Assembly (NCBI RefSeq): GCF_032452875.1
Contig: NC_083869.1
Span: forward strand, 122,952,001 to 123,016,000
Direction of reading: 5' to 3'
DNA: 64,000 nucleotides
From: Bos javanicus
Taxonomy: Eukaryota; Chordata; Mammalia; Artiodactyla; Bovidae
Shown: positions 9,731 through 20,616 of the stretch, in pieces
Numbering within the stretch: the first letter of the stretch is position 1
Layout: every line of letters starts with the position of its first letter
The notes under the pieces: generated by a model
What the model saw: only the letters and a program-made list of their open reading frames with translations
Told to the model about the DNA's origin: nothing
Databases searched by the model: none
Program-made: the position numbers and the translations under genes

Positions 9731-10061
9731 CCATTCACACAGCACTGGGGGAGGCGGCAGGAAGAGGGAAAACCTACTCTCGGCCAAAGGAAGGGTCTGA
9801 CAGTCTTTCCTCCAGGAGCAAGTTCTCGCAGGCGAGATCTCAGCCTGTTAGCACCCAACAGCCTAAAACCCTGGAGTCTTAGACCCCTCAGCCCTTGAAT
9901 TATCCCTTAATAGAATCTTAAGACCAAAAAATTTCAAGTCAGAATCACAAGACTTTAGGATTTAATCATTATCCTGGCCACACCCTCAACCAGCACAGGA
10001 GTCTGCTCCATCCTACACCAAGCCTCCAGGCTTCGGATCAGCCACATGGCCACCTCTTCAG
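9731..10061. other. Unique or diverged sequence
   Basis: Includes an AT-rich run of tttag/cttaag words at about 9880-9965 that loosely resembles 20330-20420. No family assigned. Confidence 0.35.
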
Positions 10062-10330
10062 GGCAGCCCTCCTTGATCCCTGATCATCCTGATGAGAAGA
10101 ACTTGGAGCAGGACCTGAGTGAGAAAAGGAACAAGCCATTAAAAATGGGGTGGGGGAAGATTGTGTCTGTCTGGATTGAGGCAACAGATAGTGCAAAGGT
10201 CCTGGGATAGGAATGTACTTCATGTGTTTGAGGAATAGTGAGACTCGGCTTCTAAATGTGCGATGAGACAGGAAAAGCAGTGAGGCCAGAAGCTAGAGGA
10301 GCCTGTGACTAGACTCTGCACTGCCCTGCC
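10062..10330 (+). mobile_element. Old mammalian repeat (same unnamed family as 7060)
   Basis: 'gatagtgcaaaggtcctggg', 'gtgtttgaggaatagtgaga' and 'gaaaagcagtgaggccagaa' match the 'gcaaaggccctgag... gaacagcaaggaggccag' section of the family seen at 7060. Confidence 0.5.
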
Positions 10331-10935
10331 ATGCTGTGCACCTCCCTGAGCCTCCATGGATCCATCAGGACAGAAGAAGAACTCCACTGCTCCCAGACCC
10401 ACGGGTGGAGCCTGGTGAAGCCTGGAGGTCCTCCCAAGACCAGGTGAGTGTGAAATGCCTCAGACCCCTGAAAAAGGCAGAATGAGGGGATGTGATGGTC
10501 TTTCTCAAGCTGTGTGGAGCAGCACAGCAGCCCAGATCAGTGTGCCCGGAAGGCACCCCATTTGGAAGTAAACACAGCTCCGTTTGAGAGTGCAGGGGAG
10601 CGGTGCTGGAACATTTAATTCCTGTACACGCTTATGTAGAAGTAATTGCATTACCTGTTCTCCACATCTTTTAGTTGGAAAACCAAAGAATTTTAAAATG
10701 CTCAGCATGCGGCTCAGGGAAGGGAAGGCAGAAGGTAACCCCCCCAATCCCCCTCCCAATCCCCCCCCCCAATCTTCTTGTGGACTCTGCCCTTTGTAGC
10801 CGCCATGGTGGGGGGTCATAGTGGGGAGCGTGCTCTGCCCCAAACTGCCCTGGAACTGGCTGAGTTACTGGTTCTGTCCGGATATGTTTCCTCAGAGGCA
10901 CAATGATGAGCTTGGACCTAGATAGCCTCTGTGTG
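10331..10935. other. Unique sequence with C-rich tract
   Basis: Nothing recognised except the C-rich tract at 10739-10770. Confidence 0.4.
10739..10770 (-). repeat. Short C-rich array
   Basis: C7 then aat, C5 t CCC, aat, C10. The minus strand has four G runs separated by 1-3 nt, a good G-quadruplex candidate. The period of about 10 suggests slippage growth. Confidence 0.75.
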
Positions 10936-11233
10936 GGTTGTTGGTGTTCAGTTGCTCAGTCGTGTCCAACTCTTCGTGATCCCATGGACTGCAGCATGCC
11001 AGGCTTCCCTGTCCTTCACTATCTTCCAGAGTTTGCTCAAACTCATGTCCATCCAGTCGGTGATGCCAGCCAACCATGTCATCCTCTGTCGCCCCTTTAT
11101 CCTCCTACCCTCAGTCTTTCCCAGCATCAGGGTTTTTTGCAATCAGTAGGTTCTTCACGTCAGGTGGCCAAAGTAGTGGAGCTTCAGCTTCAGCATCAGT
11201 CCTTCCAGTGAATATTCAGGGTTGCTTTCCAAA
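10936..11233 (-). mobile_element. BovB 3'-end fragment
   Basis: Antisense BovB 3' end from 'gttcagttgctcagtcgtgt' through 'gtggccaaagtagtggagct' to 'tccagtgaatattcagggt'. On the minus strand the frame 10948-11142 reads the terminal ORF segment with the RQRMTWLAGITDWMDMSL motif. 5' truncated. Confidence 0.92.
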
Positions 11234-11689
11234 CAGTCCCTAGTGGTTTATTTGGGAGGTGACCTCATTAGGCACAGGTGAGAGAGAAGAGAGAGAGGGA
11301 GGGAGAAGAGTGAGACAAAGATGCAGCCCTTGAGCACAGATGCTGCTGTGGGCGGTGGGGCCATCCTGCCAGGGACCCACAGGGGAGTCAGGTGGCACAC
11401 ATCCTTTACTGGGTGAGGGTCACCTCTGTGAGCACAAAATCCGCCTTCCCTATAGTTGACCACGCTCCTGGGCTGAACGGGCTCCCATGGGGCAGAGAAA
11501 GCCGGGGTAGCCCAGGGAAGCTGAGAGGATTCTCAGGAACTGCCCACAGCAGCTACTGATGAGCTCAGGTGTGCCGGAGGGGCTCCGGGTCGGGGTTGCT
11601 GGGGCGCTGCTACATCTCCCAACCCCCCTGCTCGAACATTCTGGAATCTGTGCTTCTTTCCAGGCCACTTAGTTCCAGCTTCTGCCCCA
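11234..11689. other. Unique sequence
   Basis: Includes a short purine run near 11280-11315. No repeat family or gene recognised. Confidence 0.4.
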
Positions 11690-11800
11690 GAGCTGTCCAG
11701 ATCCTCAAGGGCAAGGATTTGTATCTGTCTGTTTATCGCTGCATTTCCAGCATCTGGAACAGTGCCTGTCAATACATATTTTGTGGAATGAATTGTCTGC
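11690..11800 (+). mobile_element. L2 LINE 3'-end remnant
   Basis: 'tcaagggcaaggatttgtat', 'catctggaacagtgcctgtc' and 'tttgtggaatgaat' follow the L2 3' end (ttgagggcaggg, cacagtgcctggcac, ttgttgaatgaatg). Confidence 0.6.
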
Positions 11801-11964
11801 GTGGTGAGCATCTTTTCTTGAGCACCCACTGGGTTCTGGCCTTGAGCTAGGCCTTAGGGACACAATATTGAATCAGGTACAGTTCGTGCCCTTAGGGGCT
11901 CGCTGTAGGGGAGGAGGACAGACGCATTATAATCATCATAATCACCATCATTTCAGTGGCAATA

Positions 11965-12170
11965 CCATCACCACCATTTACTGAGCCTCTCCTATGCACA
12001 CAGGGCTTTGCATTTGTCATTTCATTTCAGCCTCCAAAGTTCACAAAGGGTCCATATGATGATGCCGATTTCATAGGTGAGAAACTTAAAGCTCAGAGAG
12101 GTGAATGACTTGGCCAAGTTCACAGAGATGGTACCAGAGCAGAGGTGGGATTTGAACCAGGGTATTCTAC
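11965..12170 (-). mobile_element. MIR SINE remnant
   Basis: 'tactgagcctctcctatgca', 'ggtgagaaacttaaagctca', 'gacttggccaagttcacaga' and 'tgggatttgaaccaggg' give the antisense MIR order. Confidence 0.75.
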
Positions 12171-12934
12171 CGACATACACCAAGCACAGTCACTCAAACA
12201 TGAGAGGTCAGGGAGATGAGGTGGGAGCTGCCCCAGTGAGGTACTCACAAAGGCCCTGAGGTCGGAGGAAGTGAGTCTGGGAAGGTGTCTGCGTATTGCA
12301 CCAGGGAGGGTGTGGCTGAAAAGAAGGCACAGACCCTCCCTGCAGAGCCAGTGTCAAGGTCAGCGTGCAGTTAGGTCAGAGTGCAGGGTGGTGTAGGGGA
12401 GAGGTGGGGGGTGCTGGGTCGGGTCAGGGTCCCTGCAAGGAGACAGAGGGCTCCCCACGCAGGGCACTTTAGGGGACACCGCTGATGGGGGTATGGGCGG
12501 AGTTAGAGAAACACAGGGAAGGTGTGGGGCCCAGGCTGTCAACAACAGGAGTCTTCACTGTGCCTGAGCCTGAAGGAAGGCAGGGAGAGCTGCAAGGCAG
12601 GGAGGGTGCCCCACGGGGGTTGTGGCCTTTGGGAGAGGGTGCACCTGCTCCTCAGACACTAGGGAGGGAGACAGGGAGATAAAACACCTGACCTCCTCTG
12701 CCTCTGATCCCCTGCTGGTCCTCCCAGGGGCCAAGCTCAATCGGAAGCCAGAGGGCCCTGGTGCCCATTGGTGCCTCTGTGTGGTCAGTGTTTGGGGCCA
12801 CAGGCAGGGTGGTGGTGATGTGGGGACATGCGGTCTCTTGCTGGGTGAAGACGGCAGAGATACTGAGCAAAGGGCTTAGGCTCCTGGAGATGGGAGCTTT
12901 GAATGGTTGTCAGTGTCAGGCCAAAATAGTCACT
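12171..12934. other. Unique sequence
   Basis: GC-rich, no recognised repeat. Overlapping open frames on both strands lack motifs. Confidence 0.4.
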
Positions 12935-13210
12935 TAATCATTCAAACGTTTATTGACTCTGGATCAGGCTCTGAGAGGACCCTGGGGAGTCAGAGAGATA
13001 ACAGGAGATGCTTGTTTCCTGCCTCCTAGCCCTCTGCCAGTACTCACTCCCTTCCTCCTCACAGGCCCTGACAGGTAGGTGTCAGCATCACCCCATTTGA
13101 AACACTAGGGAACCTAGATGCTGCATGACAAACTCATTTGCTCCTCGTCCAACTGTAAGTGGTGACGCTGAGCTAGAACTGGAGCTCTCTGCCCCCATTG
13201 CCCAGGCTCT
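12935..13210 (-). mobile_element. MIR/L2-like remnant
   Basis: 'aatcattcaaacgtttattg' at the left resembles an L2/MIR antisense start. 'tttgaaacactagggaacct' and 'gctgagctagaactggag' correspond to the antisense MIR core. Diverged, edges approximate. Confidence 0.45.
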
Positions 13211-13329
13211 GACCACCAGATCATACCACCATGTATCAGCGGGATGAGAAACATGGTCCCCATCCCCTGGGTCTCATTAGGAGAGATACCTAAACAGACT
13301 ACAGCAACACCTAGAGCTGAGGACCATTC

Positions 13330-13600
13330 CTGAAGGTGCCCGAGGCACTCCTTCCACTCAGGACAAGAGCGCAAGATTCCTGGAGAGGGTGGCATTTCAG
13401 CTGGGGTGCTGAGGGAAGCAGAGGAGTTCACAGGGCAGTCGAGGCATGTAGAGGAGAGGGCATGTCAGGCAGTGGACACAGCATGAGCGAAGGGATGGAG
13501 GGAAGAAACAGTACCAAGTGTGCAGGGAACTGCAAGCAAGTTGGTATTGCTGGGGCATAAAGTACGAGAAAGGACGCAGGGGGACAGGAGCAGCTCATAG
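13330..13600 (+). mobile_element. Old mammalian repeat (same unnamed family as 7060)
   Basis: 'gagggtggcatttcagctgg', 'gagggcatgtcaggcagtgg', 'gtgtgcagggaactgcaagc' and 'gctggggcataaagtacgag' fall in the family's usual order. Confidence 0.5.
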
Positions 13601-13779
13601 GTAACCCTGCTGAGTTATCTCAGTCCTGGTCTAAGACACCCTAAGGGCCAGGGTCCATGTTACTCCCCTGCTTAAGTCCCTGTACAGGACTCATAACGAG
13701 TCCAGAGGTTCAGGATGGTTCTCAAGATTGCTGGTGCTTGGGTTCTGCTGTAAGCCAACTGCCTTGGTTTCCCCAGCTT

Positions 13780-14255
13780 GGCAGAGCAATTAACAGTGAT
13801 AATGCAAGGATTTTGGAGTTTGCTAGACCTGGAGTGAACTTCTGGTTTAGCTTAGCTTTGTGATATGGGACATGTCACTCAACCTCTCAGTGCCTCACTT
13901 TCCTACCTATGAAGTAGAAATAAAATGATACAGGGTTGTCCTGAAAATTAGATGAACTAATATGTATAAGGACTTCCCTGGTTGCTCAGATGATAAAGAA
14001 TCCGTCTGCAGTGAGGGAGACCTGGGTTTGATCCCTGGGTTGGGAAGATCCCTGGAGGAGGGCATGGCAACCTGCTTCAGTATTCTTGCCTGGAGAATCC
14101 CCATGGGCAGGGGAGCCTGGTGGGCTACAGTTCATGGGGTTGCAAAGAGTCGGACATGACTGAGCGACTAAGCACAGCACAGCAATACGTGTAAAGCATT
14201 TACTACAGTGCCCTGCACATAGCAGGTTCTCAATAAACAGTAGCTTTTTATTATT
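13780..14255 (+). mobile_element. MIR SINE split by Bov-tA
   Basis: 'gacatgtcactcaacctctc', 'gtgcctcactttcctaccta' on the left and 'gtaaagcatttactacagtg', 'cacatagcaggttctcaata' on the right form one sense MIR. It is interrupted by the Bov-tA at 13970-14183. Confidence 0.8.
13970..14183 (+). mobile_element. Bov-tA SINE with 11-bp TSD
   Basis: Complete Bov-tA inside a MIR. The TSD copies aatatgtataa (13959-13969) and aatacgtgtaa (14184-14194) differ at two sites. Ends with the 'gcgactaagcacagcacagc' tail. Confidence 0.92.
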
Positions 14256-14498
14256 TTTGTTATTTTAATTATCACCTTCTAATCTTTTACCATGTATGTA
14301 CTGAATTTTATAATTGTATTATAATTGAAATTGTGTTGACTTATACTTGCAATAAAGTAATTATACATTTACTCAGTTTTTTTCTATTCACTATTATATA
14401 ATTAAAAATTTCTCAAAAGCATGTTATGACTGCATAGTAGACCAGCCTTCAGATGCATCAAACTTTATCATTATCCCTTAAGGTTGGATATTTAGAGG

Positions 14499-14689
14499 AT
14501 TAGTGAAAGTGAAAGTCGCTCAGTCGTGTCCAAATCTTTGTGACCCCATGGACTATACAGTCCATGGAATTCTCCCAGCCAGAATATTGGAGCCTTTCCC
14601 ATCTCCGGGGATATTCCCAACCCAGGGATCAAAGCCAGGTCTCTTGCATGCAAGCAGATTCTTTATCAGCTGAGCCACAAGGGAAGCCC
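14499..14689 (-). mobile_element. Bov-tA SINE with 9-bp TSD
   Basis: Antisense copy ('agtcgctcagtcgtgtccaa' to 'gagccacaagggaagccc') between TSDs atttagagg (14490-14498 and 14690-14698). Central part diverged. Confidence 0.9.
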
Positions 14690-14754
14690 ATTTAGAGGGT
14701 TACAGGGTTTCAGTCTTCTACATCATTAGGCTGTGATGTACATCGTTTGGCATT

Positions 14755-14810
14755 CAGATCAGATCAGTCGCCCAGTCTCTGACTCTTTGCGACCCCATGC
14801 ATCGCAGCAT
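14755..14810 (-). mobile_element. Very short BovB 3'-end insertion with TSD
   Basis: Only about 56 bp of the BovB 3' terminus ('cagatcagatcagtcgccca', 'gactctttgcgacccc') between perfect 10-bp TSDs gtttggcatt (14745-14754 and 14811-14820). Extreme 5' truncation of an otherwise normal retrotransposition event. Confidence 0.88.
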
Positions 14811-15060
14811 GTTTGGCATTACCTGTGCCTGAATCTCTGGTCTCTTTCTCAGGATGGATTCCTAGAAGCGAAATCACCCTAAGTGTTTAATCACTTTCCT
14901 GAATGATTGCCCTGATGGACACTCCCCATAGCTGCTTTGTGTGAAAATGCTTGACTCACTGCACGCTCAACAGCACTGAGTATTACTGTTTTTGTTGTTG
15001 TTGTTTTTAACTATTTGATTGGCCTCAACTTATACTTCATTGTGTCATCTGCGCACAGAA

Positions 15061-15494
15061 CCATGGCCTATGGTTTTTGTTTTCTAGCAATTTGATAATC
15101 AAATCAAATTCTGAGGCTTCCAAGATCCCCTTGATAAGAACAGGCAGCAGCTTGGGGCATGTATCTCTAGGCAGGGAGTCATCGGAGCTGGTTCCATCCC
15201 ACCTGCTCTGTGCAGGGCATGTCCTTTCTCCCCTGGGTCTTCATTATTTATTACCGACGTATTGCAATCATTTCCTGGATAGTCTCCCTTCCTCCAGCCC
15301 ATCCAGTGCCCAGAACAGGGCCTGATGCCCAGTAGGTATTTAGCGACTATTTGCTGAAGCCTGAATGGCCAAGTGCTTTTTAAAAAGACAAGCTGGCAGT
15401 GCAATTCTCTTGCTTACATCTTTTGTTCAGACTCTCCATCATTTATATTTATTGCTTTGTCTTTCTTCCCTGTGTTTCATGCAGGTACACTGTG
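15061..15494. other. Unique sequence with an L2 3' end
   Basis: 15290-15365 reads 'ccagtgcccagaacagggcc' then 'cagtaggtatttagcgacta', an L2 3' end on the sense strand. The rest is unrecognised. Confidence 0.45.
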
Positions 15495-16040
15495 TCAAGG
15501 TGGTTAAGGACCTCCCTCTTAAGCCAGACAACTTAGTGTGAATTTTGCTTCTGGGGCTTAGTTGCTGTATGAACTTAGGGGTCTAACTTAACCTCTCTGT
15601 GTCTCAGTTTCTCTCTCTGTTAAACTGGAATAATAATGCCTGTTTCACAAGGTTGTGCTGAGAAGTAAATAAGTAAATGTATGTGTAGGGTGTTTAGAAC
15701 AGCTTGCTGCTGCTGCTAAGTCGCTTCAGTTGTGTCCAACTCTGTGAGACCCCATAGACGGCAGCCCACCAGGCTCCTCCGTCCCTGGGATTCTCTAGGC
15801 AAGAACACTGGAGTGGGTTGCCATTTCCTTCTCCAATGCACGAAAGTGAAAAGTGAAAGTGAAGCCACTCATTCGTGTCCGACTCTTCACGACCCCGTGG
15901 ACTGCAGCCTACCAGGATCCTCCATCCGTGGGGCTTTCCAGGCAAGAGTACTGGAGTGGGGTGCCATCTCCTTCTCCATAGAACAGCTTAGGCACATACA
16001 TAGACCCTCTATGTTCTTGCTATTATTCTTCCAAAGTGGA
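15495..16040 (+). mobile_element. MIR SINE split by Bov-A2
   Basis: 'ttaacctctctgtgtctcag', 'aaactggaataataatgcct' and 'cacaaggttgtgctgagaag' are the sense MIR. It continues after 15989 with 'aggcacatacatagaccct'. Confidence 0.7.
15706..15978 (-). mobile_element. Bov-A2 (dimeric Bov-A) SINE with 11-bp TSD
   Basis: Two antisense Bov-A units in tandem (15706-15835 and 15853-15978), joined by a gaaagtgaaaagtgaaagtg linker. Perfect TSDs tagaacagctt lie at 15695-15705 and 15979-15989. Lacks the tRNA-like head, as expected for Bov-A2. Confidence 0.93.
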
Positions 16041-16480
16041 TACTAGGTGCCACAAACCCACTTAAACTTGAGCTGAAGGCACCTCTTCTCTTGAAGGCCC
16101 TCACAGTTTCAGACTGACCTTCTTACTATTTCAAGTTCACAAGAAAGAGAGACCTTCTCTATTGCCAGCAGTTAAAAAAAAAAAAATCCTAAAATTAAAT
16201 CTCACGGAACGAATTTGAGTCAGGAGAATCATCTGAACCCGGCAGTTCCTGTCTCTGGAAGGACCCCTGAGAGACCTGGCCTCCCCACCTGCCACCGCTC
16301 ACCCGCAGGAGCCCGGCCTCAAGACAGCGGGCGCCTCCCTGCCCCCTGCCAGGCTGATGGATTCTCCCTTCATTTCATTGTCCTTGGAGCGATTTCCTCA
16401 GCACATCCCGAGCCGGTGTACAGCTGGGCCACATTTGTTCCCTAATGGGCACCTCAGACAAGGCTGGCCTTGGGGGACCT
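16041..16480. other. Unique sequence
   Basis: Contains an A12 run near 16173-16185. No repeat or gene recognised. Confidence 0.4.
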
Positions 16481-16800
16481 GGTACTTCATCACTCGCCTC
16501 CACAGACTTGCTCTAAAAGGGACAGTCACCACTGCCATGCCACCCTCAGGACACGGGCAGATTTTACATTTTACAGATGAAGTGGTGTCGGCTTGAACAC
16601 TTGGAGGTTCCAGGCAACACCGGAGCCAAGAGGTACCTAAAGTGGGGCCAGGCCAGTGACAGTTCCGCTCTTGAGACCTGGTCTCCTCATCTAAAATGGG
16701 CCCCTCCCACCAGAGGCTGTTGTGAGGATGCTGTGAGGAGGACATAGTCCTGGCACGGTGCCCGGCATGCTGTTAGCAGCGTCCTTGTCACAGTGGCAGC
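16481..16800 (+). mobile_element. MIR remnant(s)
   Basis: 'gagacctggtctcctcatct', 'aaaatgggcccctcccacca', 'ggctgttgtgaggatgctgt' and 'cctggcacggtgcccggc' follow the sense MIR 3' half. The left part, with tttacagatgaag at about 16560, may be an opposed MIR. Confidence 0.5.
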
Positions 16801-17739
16801 GCCATGATCAGATGTCCCAGGGGTTGTTGGATTCCCAACAGTCCTCCTCCTCTGGAATTTTCCGAGTCACCTCCTGCCCATGCTCAGGACCAGAGGTAGC
16901 ATCAGAGAGGATATGGATTTGACTGGAGCCACATCCCCTCGACTGCGTCTGCTCTGCCCACCCCCCACCCCCAGCTTTTTGCTGCCACCAGGGCTTCCAG
17001 AACATGCCCCTGGGCTCTGACCACAGTCCTTACATTGTCCTGGTCCAGGGAGACCCCATACAGGGATCAGAGGACGGGTGGGCAGAAATTCATCTGCCTG
17101 AGGATGGAGGTTCACGGGACAGGAAGTCCTCCCCTCAGGGTCCCCGGCTGGTCCTTGTGGGTTCATTAGGTGACAGTCCTTTCTCTTGCTGGGTCCCCTG
17201 CTGGGGGGTGATGCTGCCGGTTACAGACCAGGGCACTGTCCCCAAAGGGGCCCGGAGGACACCAGGGGCCTCTCAACAGGGTGTCAAATACAAGCCCATC
17301 CCCACAGACCCCCAGGAGACACTCAACATCCAGAGGAGTCAGGGGACCTTCTGGGTATCTCAGACCACAGGGGAGGCTGAGAAAGGGGAGAAGTAGGAGG
17401 TCAGTAGGGGTGCAGAGAGGTGGTGGTTAGTGGGAAGAAGTACAGGGGCCTTAGAGGGAACACCTTGCTCATGGGCAGGGCCAGCTGGGGCTGCAAATTA
17501 ACTGCAGTATTTTAGATACCGGAAATGGGGTCACAGTGTTCAGTCAGATGACCCTGGGCTGGGAGGACCCAGGCTCACTGTGAAGCTGATGTGGCTGCTC
17601 AGAGCTGGGAACTGTGGGCTTCCCTCTGCAGAAAAGCACCCCCAGCTCTCCTTACCTGGTGGGGGTGGGGGGGTCTCTGCACCCTTGTCCCCTCTGCCTA
17701 GGGTCTCTTCTCCCCTTCTTGCTCTGTAGCTTTGGGCAC
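16801..17739. other. Unique GC-rich sequence
   Basis: No recognised repeat. The + frame 17004-17396 (130 codons) shows no known domain. Confidence 0.4.
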
Positions 17740-17915
17740 CAAGCACGGCCCTTTGCACAGCTTTAATTCATCATCTGTGCACTTATGTGCTCCCTTCTTG
17801 GCGTTAGATTGTGACCCCGAATGTCAGGGCAGGGAGGGGAGCTGCCTCGGTCACGGCTGTGCCCCAGGTACAGGGCAGGCACACAGTGGGCCTTGGTAAG
17901 TTCAGTGAATGAATG
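17740..17915 (+). mobile_element. L2 LINE 3'-end remnant
   Basis: 'ttagattgtgaccccgaatg' then 'caggtacagggcaggcacac' and 'ggtaagttcagtgaatgaat' follow the L2 3' end. Confidence 0.6.
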
Positions 17916-18865
17916 GGGGCAGGAATGGCTGAATTGAACTTTGGGGAGTGATAAGGGGAGGGATTCTGAGCACTTTCCTGGGTTTGGGAACCCTAGGGAG
18001 GAGCAGGTTGGGAGTAAGGGTTGGAATGTGAGCTCTGAGGCTCCTGGACCAGGTGGGCAGGAGGGAGGCTTCTCCTTCCACTGTGAAATCCTCTGACAAT
18101 GGCCTCACACCTTGCCTTGCTCTGCCCCTCTGGGAAATGGGCAGATACCCCTTCCTTAGGAGAGACAAAGCCCCTGTCTGCAAGTGGCATGCCTGTATCT
18201 CCACCTCTGCCCTTTCTCAGTCATTCCTGCAATTTATTTGGGAACTGATAAGGAACCTGAAAAATCCAGCTTGTCCTTAGGGTTGGAAAGGCAACAAAAG
18301 TGTGTGAATGTGTGTGTGTGTATTCATTTGATGACTGGGAAAATGCACGCCAGGCCTATAAGAGGGCCACACGAGGAAGCCAGCTTGGCATTTCTGCTGT
18401 GACATCCCCATCTCAGAGCCCCCCTCCCCAGGCACACTCTCTTCTTCATATTCATAACTGTTCACTGAGTCGCTGCTGTAGACACTGGGTTGGGGCAGCT
18501 GACAATGGGTGGTGGAGGAGCCATCTGCGACCATCACAGAGGTGATCCATCATGGCTCCTGGACGTCTGGCTTAGAGGCTGTGCTAAGGAGGAGGGGATG
18601 AAAGAGGCCTCCAGATGTGAATGTGGAAGCAGAATCCATCACAGACCCTCCCACTGGGCTGGCTGGGCTGTGCTGTAACAGCCAATCTTCTCTCTCAACC
18701 TTCTTCCATGATTGGCTCCAGAGAAACTCACCTTGAGAATTCACCTGAGGGGGTGCAGTGTGACCCTGTGCAAGTTAGAATGTCCTGGGATAAGGCAGGG
18801 CTTTAAAAAATCCAGATACTGAGGTTGGGCCCAGACCTCAGTATTGCTGAAAAGCCCCCAGGAAA
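17916..18865. other. Unique sequence
   Basis: A short (TG)n lies at about 18301-18320. Nothing else recognised. Confidence 0.4.
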
Positions 18866-18945
18866 GTCTGTTGTGGATTCAGGCTTGGAACCAGGGAGTT
18901 CCATCAACTGCCTCATTGTACAGATGGAGAAACTGAGGCCTGAGG
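18866..18945 (-). mobile_element. MIR fragment
   Basis: 'attgtacagatggagaaact' followed by gaggcctgagg is the antisense MIR core. Edges approximate. Confidence 0.45.
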
Positions 18946-19019
18946 GCAGTGGCGCTGCAGTGGGGCTGATCTCTTCGGTTCTCCCGGCTGGCAGTCTGGG
19001 AGGGGCTGTGTGATTCCTG

Positions 19020-19230
19020 GGTAAGAGCCGGGGCTCTGGAGTCCCACAGTCCTAGGCTGGAGTCCCGAGTCTGCCTCTCTCCAGCTGTGTGACTTTGGGT
19101 GAAGGCCTGCACCTCTCTGAGCCCCTCCTGTGTGGATGAGGATGGTCCCAGGACCTGCACGCAGGCTGTGTGAGGACGTGTTGGGTCAGTGAGGCCAAAG
19201 TGCTCACCCAGAGCTGGGCTCACAGTGGGG
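19020..19230 (+). mobile_element. MIR SINE remnant
   Basis: 'ggggctctggagtcccacag', 'agctgtgtgactttgggtga' and 'ctctctgagcccctcctgtg' follow the MIR 5' half and core. Its right half forms the left end of the segment duplicated at 24182. Confidence 0.65.
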
Positions 19231-19325
19231 CCGGGACACCACCAGCGCCTGTGCCTGGGACTCTGTCACGTGACTCCGTTCTCTCTCCCATCCAGGGAGG
19301 CCTGTTCTGCCCCTTCCTGGACCCC
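19094..19325 (+). repeat. Source copy of a 232-bp duplicated segment
   Basis: From tttgggtgaaggcctg to cttcctggacccc this segment recurs at 24182-24422 with roughly 90 percent identity by eye. It spans half a MIR plus non-repeat DNA. The flanks outside it do not match, so this is a discrete duplicated unit and not a shared repeat family. Confidence 0.88.
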
Positions 19326-20019
19326 TGGGCTCCCCTACCCCATCCTCCCATTCACTGTTCTTCTGACTTTGTCTCCAGCGCTGGTGGTTGCAGCTTCACC
19401 CCACTTCCCTCTCCTCCCTCTCCTCCCACCCCTCCTTTTTCTTCTCCCAGTTAACAAGAAAGCTTCACTTAAAAAGCCATCTGGGAGGATGGATGGGACA
19501 AAGGCACATTTTGTAGAGTAAGTTTTCAGGGAGAAGAGCCAAGAAATTGAAGGCACAGCACTTAGGATTCCGGTCTTTTTGGGCCTGGTGCCCTGACTGC
19601 TGGGGAGCTGTTCTGTATCACAGTCCACCCCCCACCGCAGCACCCAGGGCTCTGGGCTCGTCTTCACTCGTCTTTGAGAACTCCTGCTCCCAACATCTAG
19701 GCTGATTCCCTCCCTCAGAATGAACCCCCTTCCTCTCTATCACAGGGAGGGGCTGCAGCTGGGGCTCCTCTAACCCGAGACCCTCCGCTCCTGTGTGAGC
19801 GCTGTCCCACCTCGGGCAGCTGCTCCCCCTCCCTACTGGAGTCCCAGGTGAAGGTTATCTTCTCCTGAGGGGTCTCCCAGGGCAGATTTAGGAATAACAG
19901 GAGAGACATGTCCACCGCCAGGATGGATGGGCAGCCCTGGGGAGGGGTAATGAGCTCCCCATCACTGGAGGTGTGCACAGAGGAAGGGTGGGCACTCAGC
20001 AGAGAGGCCTTGAGGGAGG
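19326..20019. other. Unique sequence
   Basis: Pyrimidine-rich tract at about 19395-19450. No repeat or gene recognised. Confidence 0.4.
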
Positions 20020-20285
20020 CACACTAGCAGAGAGGCTGAGTTCATGGACTTCGGAGCAAAGAGATCGAGGCTGTGTTCAGACCTTGTTGATTACAAGTTC
20101 ATTGTAATCACTGACCTTCAGCAATGACTCACACTCACTAAGCACCTGGAAAGTCAGGTGAAATACTAGTTCTCACTCCCTAGGGTTGTCATGGGGACAA
20201 AAGGGCAAAATGTGTGCAAATTACTGAGCACAGTCCCTGGCATAACTTATACTTGATAACTATTGTCAGTGATCATTATCAGAAA
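20020..20285 (+). mobile_element. MIR SINE remnant
   Basis: 'cggagcaaagagatcgaggc', 'tccctagggttgtcatgggg' and 'tgagcacagtccctggcata' give the sense MIR order. Confidence 0.6.
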
Positions 20286-20616
20286 GTATCCAGTCCTTTG
20301 ATCGAGCTAAGACCCAACTTGCCATGTTTTAAAAGCCTGACACTTTGAGATTCTGGTTCAATAATCCCTGTAAGACTTTTAGATTTTAGGACTTTGAGAT
20401 CTTATGATTTTGGCATTTATGCTTATACCCAAGAAGGATAAACAGGGAATAAATTTATCCTCCCACCTGAACAACTGAAAAAAGAAACTATGGAACACTG
20501 GGACACTGGACATCAGGCAATGAAGGATAGTGGTTCCTGAGAAGAAGGGAAACCGACAAGGCGAGACCTGCGATTGCCCCAACTCTCTGCCTTAGGAGAG
20601 TTCTCAGTCAGTACAG
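20286..20616. other. Unclassified AT-rich sequence
   Basis: Runs of tttag/gatttt words at 20330-20420. No family assigned. Confidence 0.35.

Larger units (their letters stand above)
14400..15060 (-). mobile_element. Old L1 fragment split by two insertions
   Basis: 'ggttggatatttagag', 'ggattcctagaagcgaaatc', 'gattgccctgatggacactc' and 'cactgagtattactgttttt' follow the antisense ORF2 3' region of old L1s. Interrupted at 14499-14689 and 14755-14810. Confidence 0.55.

Noticed and set aside
18285..18325. Short (TG)n at 18.3 kb as a regulatory Z-DNA site
   Set aside because: Too short and interrupted to support a functional claim.
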